DNA of 11,896 bases from Actinomycetota bacterium (GTDB taxonomy: Bacteria; Actinomycetota; Acidimicrobiia; Acidimicrobiales; Ilumatobacteraceae): positions 1-11,896 of the forward strand of contig WLTJ01000024.1 of the NCBI GenBank assembly GCA_009705435.1, in the 5' to 3' direction. This document shows, piece after piece, positions 1-6,926 of the stretch; position 1 is the first letter of the stretch; every line of letters begins with the position of its first letter. The notes under the pieces are model-generated. The model was not told where the DNA came from, did not search any database, and saw nothing but the letters and a program-made list of their open reading frames with translations. A program made the position numbers and the translations under genes.

Positions 1-518
1 CCACAGGCATGCAGATGATGGAACTCACTGGTGAAATCGCCGATGGTGTCGTGCTGAATTATCTCGTCTCACCTGACTACAACGATCAAGCTTTAGAGGC
101 GTTGGCGCGCGGTGCTCACAAAGCAGGTCGCTCGCTTGATGACATCGACCGCCCGCAGTTGGTTGTTTGCAGTGTCCATGAAGATCGCCAGACCGCACTT
201 GACATGGCCCGCCTGATGGTCACTCAATACCTCGGTCAACAACCGCACATCATGAAAGCCTCAGGGGTTCCACAATCCTTACTCGATAAAGTCGCAGAAG
301 TTTTGACCTGGCCTGCGACTCATGAGCAGGTAGAAGCTGCCAGCAAATTGGTCCCCGACGAAATCGTCGAGTTACTGACAGCGAGCGGAACGCCGGATGA
401 AGCGAGAGCAAAAGTCAAGCACTACATAGATCACGGTTGCACTAGCCCAATTTTGTATCCGCTAGGAGACGTGACCGCAACAATTGACGCATTCGCTGAT
501 TGGGATCCGAACGCTTAA
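1..518 (+). CDS. Luciferase-like (LLM class, probably F420-dependent) oxidoreductase, 3' part only
   Basis: This is the C-terminal part of a gene that begins before the window. The frame is open from base 3 and ends at TAA 516-518, giving about 171 residues, roughly half of a usual 300-350 residue family member. The visible part opens with a Gly-Met-Gln-Met-Met-Glu-Leu-Thr-Gly-Glu-Ile-Ala-Asp-Gly-Val segment, which matches the LLM-family strand and helix where the barrel places the substrate-side Gly-Asp-Gly. It ends with the family's closing segment: Pro-Asp-Glu, then Ser-Gly-Thr-Pro-Asp-Glu-Ala, then a predicted barrel strand. The same layout appears in the complete LLM gene at 9580-10656 of this window, so the two are distant paralogs. 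In actinobacteria such enzymes usually use coenzyme F420 and less often FMN; the cofactor-binding N-terminus is not visible here. The ATG at base 9 is internal, not the start. Substrate unknown. The next gene converges after 12 nt. Confidence 0.85.
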   Translation, partial: TGMQMMELTGEIADGVVLNYLVSPDYNDQALEALARGAHKAGRSLDDIDRPQLVVCSVHEDRQTALDMARLMVTQYLGQQPHIMKASGVPQSLLDKVAEVLTWPATHEQVEAASKLVPDEIVELLTASGTPDEARAKVKHYIDHGCTSPILYPLGDVTATIDAFADWDPNA

Positions 519-530
519 TTACTGCTTACC

Positions 531-1289
531 TCAGGCGTATTTTTTTGCTGCCAAGTTATTAACGGCGCGAGCAGTCGTTGCCGTAAAAATCATCAGTGGG
601 CCGAGCACAGTCAGAGCAATGAGTAAAGCGGGAACATCTGGCGCAGCCAGAGTCGCCAATAAAACTCCGAGCACCCAAAAAGTGATGGAAGCCATATTCC
701 ATGCTCGCCACTGCACGACTCGCACTGGGTGGGCGAATTGAACATTAGTCATCGTCAGAATTGCTAGCACGCCCACGACAACAAGATTCACCGCATGTGG
801 GGCATCCAGTAACCACAGCGTTGGCACGACCATATTCCACGAGGCTGGATAACCGTGGAACCAGTTCTCATCATCCTGTTGATCAGTTCGGCTAAACCAC
901 AGACAGGAGAACAACAACATCGCAGCAATCGCGATCATCCCGGCCCTGTCGTGCGGAACCATCTCAAACTGCCAAAGGAAAGCAGCAGGCACCAAGACGC
1001 AGGTCACGAAATCAATCACTAAATCAAGGATGTACCCGTCGAATTTCGTCGTCGCCTCTTCAGGGAGTAAGCGACGGGCAAGTGGGCCGTCAATGCCGTC
1101 AATGAGCTGGGCAAGAATCAACCAAACAATTGCTAACCGAGCTGAACCATCAAGCACCGCAACCAAGGCTGCCATTCCCACCAAAACACCTGACGCCGTG
1201 AAGGCGTGTAATGCCAAAGACAAATCCCGTTTCGGAGAGGGTCCTGTGGTTGAGTTGGCGACCTGTGATGAATGACTCTTGTTAAACAC
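531..1289 (-). CDS. pcs: Phosphatidylcholine synthase-like CDP-alcohol phosphatidyltransferase
   Basis: Predicted integral membrane enzyme of 252 residues joining CDP-diacylglycerol to a free alcohol. The closest family I recognise is bacterial Pcs, which uses choline to make phosphatidylcholine in one step. The CDP-alcohol phosphotransferase signature is at residues 64-93: Asp64, Asp67-Gly68, Ala71-Arg72, Gly85, Asp89 and Asp93. Twelve residues separate Arg72 from Gly85, the longer spacing typical of Pcs rather than the eight of PgsA/PssA. Two further Pcs-like stretches are Phe-His-Gly-Tyr-Pro-Ala-Ser-Trp-Asn-Met (144-153) and Phe-Ala-His-Pro-Val-Arg-Val (185-191). Hydrophobic segments spread over the chain are consistent with about eight membrane spans, and the length fits. 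The start is GTG 1287-1289 with only a weak AGGG ten bases upstream. Choline as substrate is inferred from the family and not proven. The gene converges on the LLM gene and diverges from the membrane-protein gene at 1325. Confidence 0.82.
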   Translation of the reverse strand: MFNKSHSSQVANSTTGPSPKRDLSLALHAFTASGVLVGMAALVAVLDGSARLAIVWLILAQLIDGIDGPLARRLLPEEATTKFDGYILDLVIDFVTCVLVPAAFLWQFEMVPHDRAGMIAIAAMLLFSCLWFSRTDQQDDENWFHGYPASWNMVVPTLWLLDAPHAVNLVVVGVLAILTMTNVQFAHPVRVVQWRAWNMASITFWVLGVLLATLAAPDVPALLIALTVLGPLMIFTATTARAVNNLAAKKYA

Positions 1290-1308
1290 TGTGAAAATAC
1301 CCTACGCC

Positions 1309-1324
1309 GTTTAGTGTTGTAAAC
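1309..1324. promoter_or_regulatory. Divergent gap (1290-1324) with a dyad and candidate -10
   Basis: The gap between the two divergent starts is only 35 bp. It contains a dyad, GTTTA-N6-TAAAC (1309-1324), directly abutting the GTG at 1325. Inside it lies TAGTGT (1312-1317), a TANNNT -10 candidate placed 7 nt before that GTG, which would give a leaderless or nearly leaderless transcript. A second inverted pair, AACACT (1285-1290) and AGTGTT (1313-1318), links the pcs start to this -10. No convincing -35 is visible. Dyads of this size also arise by chance, so an operator role is tentative. Confidence 0.35.
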
Positions 1325-1729
1325 GTGTGGCAAGAGCGGTTTTATGTGCAAAAAGCCTGGTTTGGCCTCATCATCTTCTGGAGTTTTGTTCGGATCGGCA
1401 CCGCCGAACTCTATTTCGCAAAATATGGGATCAACATATGGGCTTTCGCCTTGATTGAGATCGTCTCCTCCCCGATTCTCGCTCGATCCTCAAGTCGCAT
1501 GGTGGTCGCCCTCAAGTATCACGAAATTCGCCAATCGATCCTTTGGGGAGGTCTGACCATGGTCTCATTTTCAGCACCCGATGTATATCTACTCACGGCC
1601 GGTCGAGGGCTTCCGTGGGTCGCCTACGGCATTGTGTTACTTCTGATGACGGTCGCTGGGACAGCGTCTGTCATCAAACTCAAACAAAAAGTCTCGCTTC
1701 AAGCATCATTGAACCGTGTCCACGATTAA
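1325..1729 (+). CDS. Hypothetical small membrane protein, about four predicted spans
   Basis: I do not recognise this 134-residue protein. It is strongly hydrophobic, with likely membrane segments at about residues 12-28, 36-52, 72-90 and 97-117, a short basic loop near residues 54-70 (Arg-Ser-Ser-Ser-Arg, later Lys-Tyr-His-Glu-Ile-Arg), and a basic cytoplasmic-looking tail after residue 117. There is no signal peptidase site, no Cys pair and no known catalytic motif. The start is GTG 1325, chosen because TAGTGT lies 7 nt upstream. GTG 1346 is the alternative, with a weak GAG nine bases before it, and would remove seven residues. It diverges from the Pcs-like gene across 35 bp and ends 19 nt before the Mo-hydroxylase operon on the same strand. 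It could be linked to lipid or membrane function through the divergent partner, but that is only an inference. Composition and reading frame are convincingly coding. Confidence 0.7.
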   Translation: MWQERFYVQKAWFGLIIFWSFVRIGTAELYFAKYGINIWAFALIEIVSSPILARSSSRMVVALKYHEIRQSILWGGLTMVSFSAPDVYLLTAGRGLPWVAYGIVLLLMTVAGTASVIKLKQKVSLQASLNRVHD

Positions 1730-1748
1730 CAAATTGTAAACTAATCAG
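1724..1748 (+). promoter_or_regulatory. Candidate leaderless promoter and dyads of the Mo-hydroxylase operon
   Basis: TAAACT (1737-1742) fits the TANNNT -10 pattern and is preceded by TTG (1734-1736). Exactly six bases later comes the GTG start of the FAD subunit at 1749, and no Shine-Dalgarno sequence is present in the 19-nt gap, so transcription may begin at the start codon. The same stretch carries two dyads: GATTA/TAATC (1724-1728 and 1742-1746) and ACAA-A-TTGT (1729-1737). Both overlap the -10, where a repressor would block it. The -35 is not recognisable. Read-through from the upstream gene is also possible. Confidence 0.4.
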
Positions 1749-2597
1749 GTGCCAGTTTTCAGCCCCACCAGCGTCGATCAATTGATTGACCTTTTGAGTG
1801 AGTACCCGAATGCGAGCCTGCTTGCTGGAGGAACTGACTTCATGGTTGAGGTCAATCTCCACGGTCGTCAGCCTCAAACCGTGGTCAATCTGCGGCGTGT
1901 GGAAGAACTCCGTGAATGGTCCTATCGACCCACGCAACAAACCGTCACTATTGGTTCGGCGGTTCCCTACTCGGTGATGGAGACCGGCAAGATTGCCGAA
2001 CTTGTTCCAGCACTGGCCCAAGCGGCTCGAACCGTTGGATCTCCGCAGATTCGCGCGGCAGGCACTTTAGGTGGGAATCTCGGAACCTGTTCTCCGGCCG
2101 GGGATTCCCTTCCCGTCTTATCCGCTCTCAATGCGGTCATCCATCTCATTGGACCTCAAGGGACTCGGGATATTCCTTGGGAAGAGTTCATGCTCGGAGT
2201 CAAGAAGAACGCTCTGAACTCTGGCGAATTTGTGCACTCCATCACCGTTCCCGTTGTACAAGGTTGGCAAGGCTATGCAAAAGTCGGGACACGCAATGCC
2301 ATGGTCATCGCCACCGCCTCAGCCTGCCTAGTACGTGATGCGGATGAAGGATTAATCTCCATCGCCTTGGGATCCGTCGGACCCACAATCATTCGTTGCT
2401 CTCAAGCGGAGAAATGGTTGCTCAAAACCACTTCCCTACGTGTTGGCGCACAGATCAATGCTGATCTTGCCGTCGAATTTGGTCGTCGGGTCTCGGATGA
2501 GGCCACACCCATTGATGATCACAGATCAACCGCCGCATATCGCCGACATTGTGTGGCGATTTTGGCACAACGACTTTTGGTGAGGTCCCTAGCATGA
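1749..2597 (+). CDS. Molybdenum hydroxylase, FAD-binding medium subunit (CoxM/XdhB-like)
   Basis: A 282-residue flavin subunit of a three-subunit xanthine dehydrogenase/CO dehydrogenase-family enzyme. It carries electrons from the iron-sulfur subunit to an external acceptor. The two FAD-pyrophosphate loops of the VAO/PCMH-type fold are clear: Ala26-Gly-Gly-Thr-Asp30 and Thr106-Leu-Gly-Gly-Asn-Leu111, with Gly-Ser-Pro-Gln-Ile-Arg (97-102) just before the second. The C-terminal CO-dehydrogenase flavoprotein domain runs from about 175 and ends with the usual helix containing Thr-Ala-Ala-Tyr-Arg (261-265). Length fits the family (about 280-300). I see no cysteines arranged for an extra Fe-S cluster. 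The start is GTG 1749, six bases after a -10-like element and with no ribosome site; it gives the normal short N-terminus before the Leu-Ala-Gly-Gly-Thr-Asp loop. The gene ends in an ATGA overlap with the next, so the subunits are translationally coupled. Soluble and cytoplasmic. Confidence 0.93.
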   Translation: MPVFSPTSVDQLIDLLSEYPNASLLAGGTDFMVEVNLHGRQPQTVVNLRRVEELREWSYRPTQQTVTIGSAVPYSVMETGKIAELVPALAQAARTVGSPQIRAAGTLGGNLGTCSPAGDSLPVLSALNAVIHLIGPQGTRDIPWEEFMLGVKKNALNSGEFVHSITVPVVQGWQGYAKVGTRNAMVIATASACLVRDADEGLISIALGSVGPTIIRCSQAEKWLLKTTSLRVGAQINADLAVEFGRRVSDEATPIDDHRSTAAYRRHCVAILAQRLLVRSLA

Positions 2598-3085
2598 GTG
2601 CACAAGAATTAGGTCACGAGATTTATACCTTGAAGGTGAATGGTCAGAGTCATCCCGTTAAAGATGCTTGGATCGGTGAAAGCTTGCTCTACGTCTTGCG
2701 CGAGCGTCTTGGATTGCCAGGGGCTAAAGGAGCCTGCGAGCAAGGTGAGTGCGGCAGTTGCACAGTTGTCATGGACTCACAAGCTGTTTGTTCTTGTTTA
2801 GTCATGGCCGCTGCCGCCGTTGACACGGAGATACTCACCGTTGAAGGCTTGGGAGAGAATGGCTCGCTCACCGATATTCAACAAGCATTTCTCGCTGCCG
2901 GCGGAGTGCAATGCGGATTCTGCACACCTGGTTTCATCGTCGCCGTGCACCACTTGCTTGACTCCAATCCAGAACCCTCAGATGATCAAATTCGCGAGTC
3001 TTTATCTGGCAACATCTGTCGTTGCACCGGCTACGGGCGAATCCTTGAGGCTGTAAAAATTGTGATCTCACAAAGGGGGGCTTGA
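2594..3085 (+). CDS. Molybdenum hydroxylase, [2Fe-2S] small subunit (CoxS/XdhC-like)
   Basis: A 163-residue iron-sulfur subunit that passes electrons from the Mo centre to FAD. The N-terminal plant-ferredoxin-type cluster has Cys48-x4-Cys53-x2-Cys56-x11-Cys68. The C-terminal helical [2Fe-2S]-binding domain has Cys107-x2-Cys110-x31-Cys142-x-Cys144. All eight ligands are present at the standard spacing. Gln106, next to the second cluster, is the residue that contacts the molybdopterin in solved family members. The start is ATG 2594, not a longer in-frame option at 2549: GAGG (2582-2585) lies eight bases upstream, the ATG overlaps the FAD-subunit stop as ATGA, and the protein then begins at the expected point before the ferredoxin domain. 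Its stop overlaps the Mo-subunit start (TGATG). Nothing is missing or unusual. Assignment to the family is very secure; the substrate is decided by the Mo subunit. Confidence 0.95.
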   Translation: MSAQELGHEIYTLKVNGQSHPVKDAWIGESLLYVLRERLGLPGAKGACEQGECGSCTVVMDSQAVCSCLVMAAAAVDTEILTVEGLGENGSLTDIQQAFLAAGGVQCGFCTPGFIVAVHHLLDSNPEPSDDQIRESLSGNICRCTGYGRILEAVKIVISQRGA

Positions 3086-5367
3086 TGACGATCACCCATA
3101 CAGTGAGTACTCCAACTCGCTCTGGCACACTCGGCACAAATGCCCATCGCCCAGACGGCGTCGCCAAAGTTCAAGGCGGCTTTGCTTTTTCAAGTGATAT
3201 GTGGTCCGAGAACATGTTGTGGGGTGCCACACTTCGCAGTCCGCATCCTTACGCCAAGATTATTTCAATAGACGACAGCGCTGCCTTAGCGATTGACGGT
3301 GTGGAATGTGTTGTCACTGCTCAAGACGTACCTGGAAATCCCTATTACGGATTAATCATGAGCGACCAACCTGTATTCGCCGCCATCGGTGACACCGTGC
3401 GCTATTGCGGTGAGCCGATCGCTGCTGTAGCAGCAGATCATCCTGAAACCTGCAAGCGGGCTTTGGCAGCGATCAAAGTTGTCTACGAAATCTTGACCCC
3501 CGTCACGAATCCTCAAGATTGCGTCTCGGGAATTGCGCCGCAGATTCATCCTCAAGGAAACGTCTATCGCCATCAGCGCATCATCACCGGAGATCAGTCA
3601 ATCGTCGGTGACGTCATCGTTGAAGGAACCTACGAGATTGGCATGCAAGATCAAGCTTTCCTCGGACTTGAAAGCGCTTTAGCAATCCCCGATTCAGGTG
3701 GCGAAGGACTCGAACTTTATGTCGCCACGCAATGGCTGCATGAAGATCGAAAACAAATCGCCGCATGTCTCAATATCCCTGAGGAAAAAATTCGCCTGGT
3801 CTTGGGAGGTGTTGGTGGCGCCTTCGGTGCTCGTGAAGACATCAGTTTGCAAGTCCACACCTGCCTGTTGGCTCTCAAGAGTGGACGCCCAGTCAGGATC
3901 TCCTATGGTCGCGAAGAAAGTTTTTACGGTCATGTGCACCGTCACCCCGCCACTATCTGGATGCGCCATCACGCCGACCGCAACGGCAAAATACTGAAAA
4001 TAGAAAGCACAATGTTGTTTGACGGCGGGGCCTATTGCAGCACTTCACCAGCAGTTTTAATCAACGCCATCACCCACACCCAGGGCCCCTACAAATGCGA
4101 CAATGCTTCTGTTGAAGGCTGGGCTGTTCGTACCAATAATCCACCATGTGGAGCGATGCGTGGTTTCGGCGTAGTTCAGGCCTGTTTCGCTCATGAAAGC
4201 CAAATGGAGAAATTGGCCGCCGCCCTCGGCCTCTCCCCCGTGGAGATTCGTTTGAGAAATGTGATGGAGACCGGTGATCGACTGATCACGGGTCAAGTCA
4301 TGGACAGCGTTGCACCCGTCGAGCAATGTATTCGTGAAACTGACGCTATTGCCATGCCTGAACCGTTGTCACCCAACGCTGACATCCGTCAAATACCCGG
4401 TGGTACCGGACTTACTGCGCAGCCAGGAAACATCGTTCGCGGTGTGGGTTGGGGAGTCAGCATGAAGAATCTCATGTACAGCGAGGGCTTTGACGACTAT
4501 TCCACTGCGCGTTGCCGCATGACTGACGGAGTTGTCTCAGTGAAATTTGCAACATCAGAAGTGGGTCAAGGATTCACCATGTTGGCCCAGCAGATCGCAC
4601 GCACAATTCTTGGCGTGGATGAGGTTTTGCTCGACACCATTGACACGCAAGTAGGTTCGGCAGGTTCAACTTCGGCCAGCCGACAAACTTGGATGAGTGG
4701 TGGCGCCGTCAAGGCGGCCTGTGAAAAAGTTTTAGGTGATCTCTTTGATCACGCAGCAATCACATTTGAACTCTCGCGTGATCATGTGCGCATCGAGGAG
4801 ACGGACATCGTGGATATTCTCTCTGGTCGCCGAATAGCGGTCAGCGAAGCCAGCAAGGGAGTCAATCTCGATCGCACCGAGGAATATCACCATCCACCTA
4901 CCGAAGACCTTGATGAGAATGGCCAAGGTAACTGCCATGTAGCTTTTGCTTTTGTAGCTCATCGTGCCGTCGTCGATGTTGATGTTGAATTAGGCCTGGT
5001 GAAAGTAGTCCAGATTGCGACCGCGCAAGATGTCGGACGAATACTCAATCCCATTTCTGTGCAAGGTCAAGTTGAAGGCGGTATCGCTCAAGGACTTGGA
5101 CTAGCTGTGATGGAGGAAATCATTGTCAAAGACGGCAAGGTTCGTAATCCGAGTTTCACCGACTATCTACTTCCAACCTTTTTAGATGCTCCATTAGTGG
5201 AGATGGTTTTGATTGAGGAATTTGAGCCCAAGTCACCACTTGGCGCCAAAGGAGTCGGAGAACCACCGTGCATCTCTGTCACTCCTGCGATTGCAAACGC
5301 CATTCGTAACGCAACCGGACGAGAGTTGCCACGTGTTCCCATTCGTCCGTACGATATTTGCCTCTAG
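3085..5367 (+). CDS. Molybdenum hydroxylase, molybdopterin-binding large subunit (xanthine dehydrogenase family)
   Basis: The catalytic subunit, 760 residues. It binds Mo with molybdopterin and hydroxylates a carbon, usually beside a ring nitrogen or an aldehyde, using water. The N-terminal aldehyde oxidase/xanthine dehydrogenase a/b hammerhead runs from about residue 20 to 140, with the Mo-binding domain after it. Visible Mo-site parts are Gln216 (Ala-Thr-Gln), the loop Gly241-Gly-Val-Gly-Gly-Ala-Phe-Gly-Ala-Arg-Glu251, Arg359 in Met-Arg-Gly-Phe-Gly, a Gln-Gly-Phe loop near 495, Ser-Ala-Ser-Arg-Gln-Thr (530-535), and catalytic Glu726 in Gly-Val-Gly-Glu-Pro-Pro. Glu251 and Arg359 align with the substrate-binding Glu and Arg of bovine xanthine oxidase, and the Cys-containing active loop of CO dehydrogenase is absent. 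This favours a purine or N-heterocycle type, but the true substrate is unknown. The start is ATG 3085, with AAAGGGGGG (3072-3080) upstream; TTG 3082 is less likely. No cofactor-insertion gene follows. Confidence 0.94.
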   Translation: MTITHTVSTPTRSGTLGTNAHRPDGVAKVQGGFAFSSDMWSENMLWGATLRSPHPYAKIISIDDSAALAIDGVECVVTAQDVPGNPYYGLIMSDQPVFAAIGDTVRYCGEPIAAVAADHPETCKRALAAIKVVYEILTPVTNPQDCVSGIAPQIHPQGNVYRHQRIITGDQSIVGDVIVEGTYEIGMQDQAFLGLESALAIPDSGGEGLELYVATQWLHEDRKQIAACLNIPEEKIRLVLGGVGGAFGAREDISLQVHTCLLALKSGRPVRISYGREESFYGHVHRHPATIWMRHHADRNGKILKIESTMLFDGGAYCSTSPAVLINAITHTQGPYKCDNASVEGWAVRTNNPPCGAMRGFGVVQACFAHESQMEKLAAALGLSPVEIRLRNVMETGDRLITGQVMDSVAPVEQCIRETDAIAMPEPLSPNADIRQIPGGTGLTAQPGNIVRGVGWGVSMKNLMYSEGFDDYSTARCRMTDGVVSVKFATSEVGQGFTMLAQQIARTILGVDEVLLDTIDTQVGSAGSTSASRQTWMSGGAVKAACEKVLGDLFDHAAITFELSRDHVRIEETDIVDILSGRRIAVSEASKGVNLDRTEEYHHPPTEDLDENGQGNCHVAFAFVAHRAVVDVDVELGLVKVVQIATAQDVGRILNPISVQGQVEGGIAQGLGLAVMEEIIVKDGKVRNPSFTDYLLPTFLDAPLVEMVLIEEFEPKSPLGAKGVGEPPCISVTPAIANAIRNATGRELPRVPIRPYDICL

Positions 5368-6926
5368 AGCAGACCAAGTCGCTGCATGAGATCTTGCGGC
5401 GCATTGATTTCTAGAAGCGCTTGCTTCATGTGCTCAAGTAATTCAGTCTCAAGTGGCGAGATCACATCACCATGGGCGCTCGCCATATTCCGTAACTGTT
5501 GAGGATCATTTTGACGGTCATAGAGGAGATTCTCATTCTTCAGACCTCCATAGGCCCAAAACGGCAACGCATCCCCCACTTCAAAAGGCTGGCGGATGAC
5601 AGGGACCGTCGTTCCTGGCATTGTGTCAAGAAAAGCCCGCTGATCAGGACGTGGAAGACGCAACTGAGGCGCTAGGTGTAGTGGCATTGTGCTCCAACGG
5701 TTGGACCACATTGACAGTGGAAAGCCTTCGCCCACGGAACCCCGTGTGTATGTGTGCGTCTGCGTCACCAGTTGAACTTCGCGTCCCCAGTAACCCGATA
5801 AACAATGATCTCGAACACTTGACGCTCGTCCCATCACGATGGGTACCAAGGACTTTCCGTGAGTCCGATGTTCAGGAGATACCGAGAAAATATCGCATAA
5901 AGTGGCGTGAATATCCACTGTCGTGGTCAGCGCCGACACACGACCCGCTTCAACTCCTGGCCACCGAATCATTAATGGAATGTGCCCCAAAGTGTCATGT
6001 ATCGGATAACCAGGTTTGCCCCACACATCTTTTTCGCCAAGATAATGACCGTGATCCGTACACACAATGACTGCTGTGTCGTGAGCATCTGGTGAGGCAT
6101 CCACCGCATCAAGCAAACGCCCAAACCAATGATCAATCATCGATAATTTGGATCCGTAGGCGGACCTTAAAGCACGACCCTCTTGTTCTGTCAGAATCCC
6201 ATCGGCAACACCGTTGACGACGTAGGGGGGCCAAATCAGCCGCGGATCATTTTCATCTTGGCGATACTGAGAAGCCCATGGCTCGGGTGTGTCAAAGGGT
6301 TCATGAGGATCAAACTCGTCAATGACCAATAAAGAGCGCTCATGGTGCCCAGCATTTGTTTCCAACCACTTCACAGCGGCGCGCATTGTTTGAGGACCAG
6401 GAAAATCCTCTTCACTTTTAAACCAAGTTCGTGAATCCTGGTATCTGTAATGACCGCGTACAGGATCTCTCACTGGGAGTGCCGGGGTACCGATCCACGA
6501 TGTATCTGAGCGAGTCTTCCAAGGATCATTCTCATGCCCGCGCACATATTCCCAAGCCGTGAAATCCGTGTGATAATTCTCTCCCCCAACCTCAAAAAGA
6601 TGAGGGTGATCAGAGACCAGCATTGTTGTGACATGTGCAGCGCGCAGCGAATATGTAATCGCGTCTTCCCAAATCTCCACTGATCCCCAAGGACGCCACG
6701 GAAAGTCCAGGGCTCCTACAAGCAGATCATGGCGCGCCGGCATGCAGGGCAAAGATCCCGTGTGATGCCGATCAAAGACGAGCGAATCTGCGGCGAAACG
6801 ATCCAAATGCGGGGTTGTGAACTCTGATCCCCCGTAAGCACCCAAAAGATGCCGATTCAGACTGTCGAGGAGAACAACAACCACATGTTTGGGCATCGGT
6901 TGAGACTCTGAAAATTCGTTCCCCAT
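5364..6926 (-). CDS. Sulfatase (arylsulfatase family, formylglycine type), apparently cytoplasmic
   Basis: A 520-residue alkaline-phosphatase-superfamily sulfatase that hydrolyses a sulfate ester or related bond. The N-terminal metal segment is Leu-Leu-Asp21-Ser-Leu-Asn24. The active-site signature is Cys61-Met-Pro-Ala-Arg65, where Cys61 would be converted to formylglycine by a maturase not in this window. The C-terminal metal segment is Cys-Thr-Asp-His-Gly-His, followed by a Gly-Glu-Lys-Asp-Val-Trp-Gly-Lys stretch typical of sulfatases. No signal peptide or lipobox precedes the catalytic domain, so a cytoplasmic location is inferred. Three starts are possible: ATG 6932, GTG 6929 and ATG 6926. 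I chose 6926 because TATCGT (6938-6933) stands exactly six bases before it and there is no ribosome site. The gene meets the Mo subunit tail to tail, the two stop codons sharing bases 5365-5366. Substrate unknown; related phosphonate or phosphodiester hydrolases cannot be excluded. Confidence 0.88.
   Translation of the reverse strand: MGNEFSESQPMPKHVVVVLLDSLNRHLLGAYGGSEFTTPHLDRFAADSLVFDRHHTGSLPCMPARHDLLVGALDFPWRPWGSVEIWEDAITYSLRAAHVTTMLVSDHPHLFEVGGENYHTDFTAWEYVRGHENDPWKTRSDTSWIGTPALPVRDPVRGHYRYQDSRTWFKSEEDFPGPQTMRAAVKWLETNAGHHERSLLVIDEFDPHEPFDTPEPWASQYRQDENDPRLIWPPYVVNGVADGILTEQEGRALRSAYGSKLSMIDHWFGRLLDAVDASPDAHDTAVIVCTDHGHYLGEKDVWGKPGYPIHDTLGHIPLMIRWPGVEAGRVSALTTTVDIHATLCDIFSVSPEHRTHGKSLVPIVMGRASSVRDHCLSGYWGREVQLVTQTHTYTRGSVGEGFPLSMWSNRWSTMPLHLAPQLRLPRPDQRAFLDTMPGTTVPVIRQPFEVGDALPFWAYGGLKNENLLYDRQNDPQQLRNMASAHGDVISPLETELLEHMKQALLEINAPQDLMQRLGLL

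Noticed and set aside
1133..1351. A 72-codon minus-strand frame overlapping the pcs start
   Set aside because: It overlaps the Pcs-like reading frame in another phase, and its composition is not protein-like.
2549..2593. A longer N-terminus for the [2Fe-2S] subunit
   Set aside because: GAGG eight bases before ATG 2594 and the ATGA overlap with the FAD-subunit stop favour 2594; the extra 15 residues do not fit the family.
3082..3084. TTG start for the Mo subunit
   Set aside because: ATG follows immediately at 3085, with a better distance to the AAAGGGGGG site.
3085..5367. Aerobic CO dehydrogenase large subunit (coxL)
   Set aside because: The gene order resembles cox, but the Cys-containing active loop is missing and the Met-Arg-Gly-Phe-Gly and Gly-Ala-Phe-Gly-Ala-Arg-Glu segments are of the xanthine dehydrogenase type.
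5621..6070. A 149-codon plus-strand open frame
   Set aside because: It is antisense to the sulfatase C-terminal half and has no recognisable motif or promoter.
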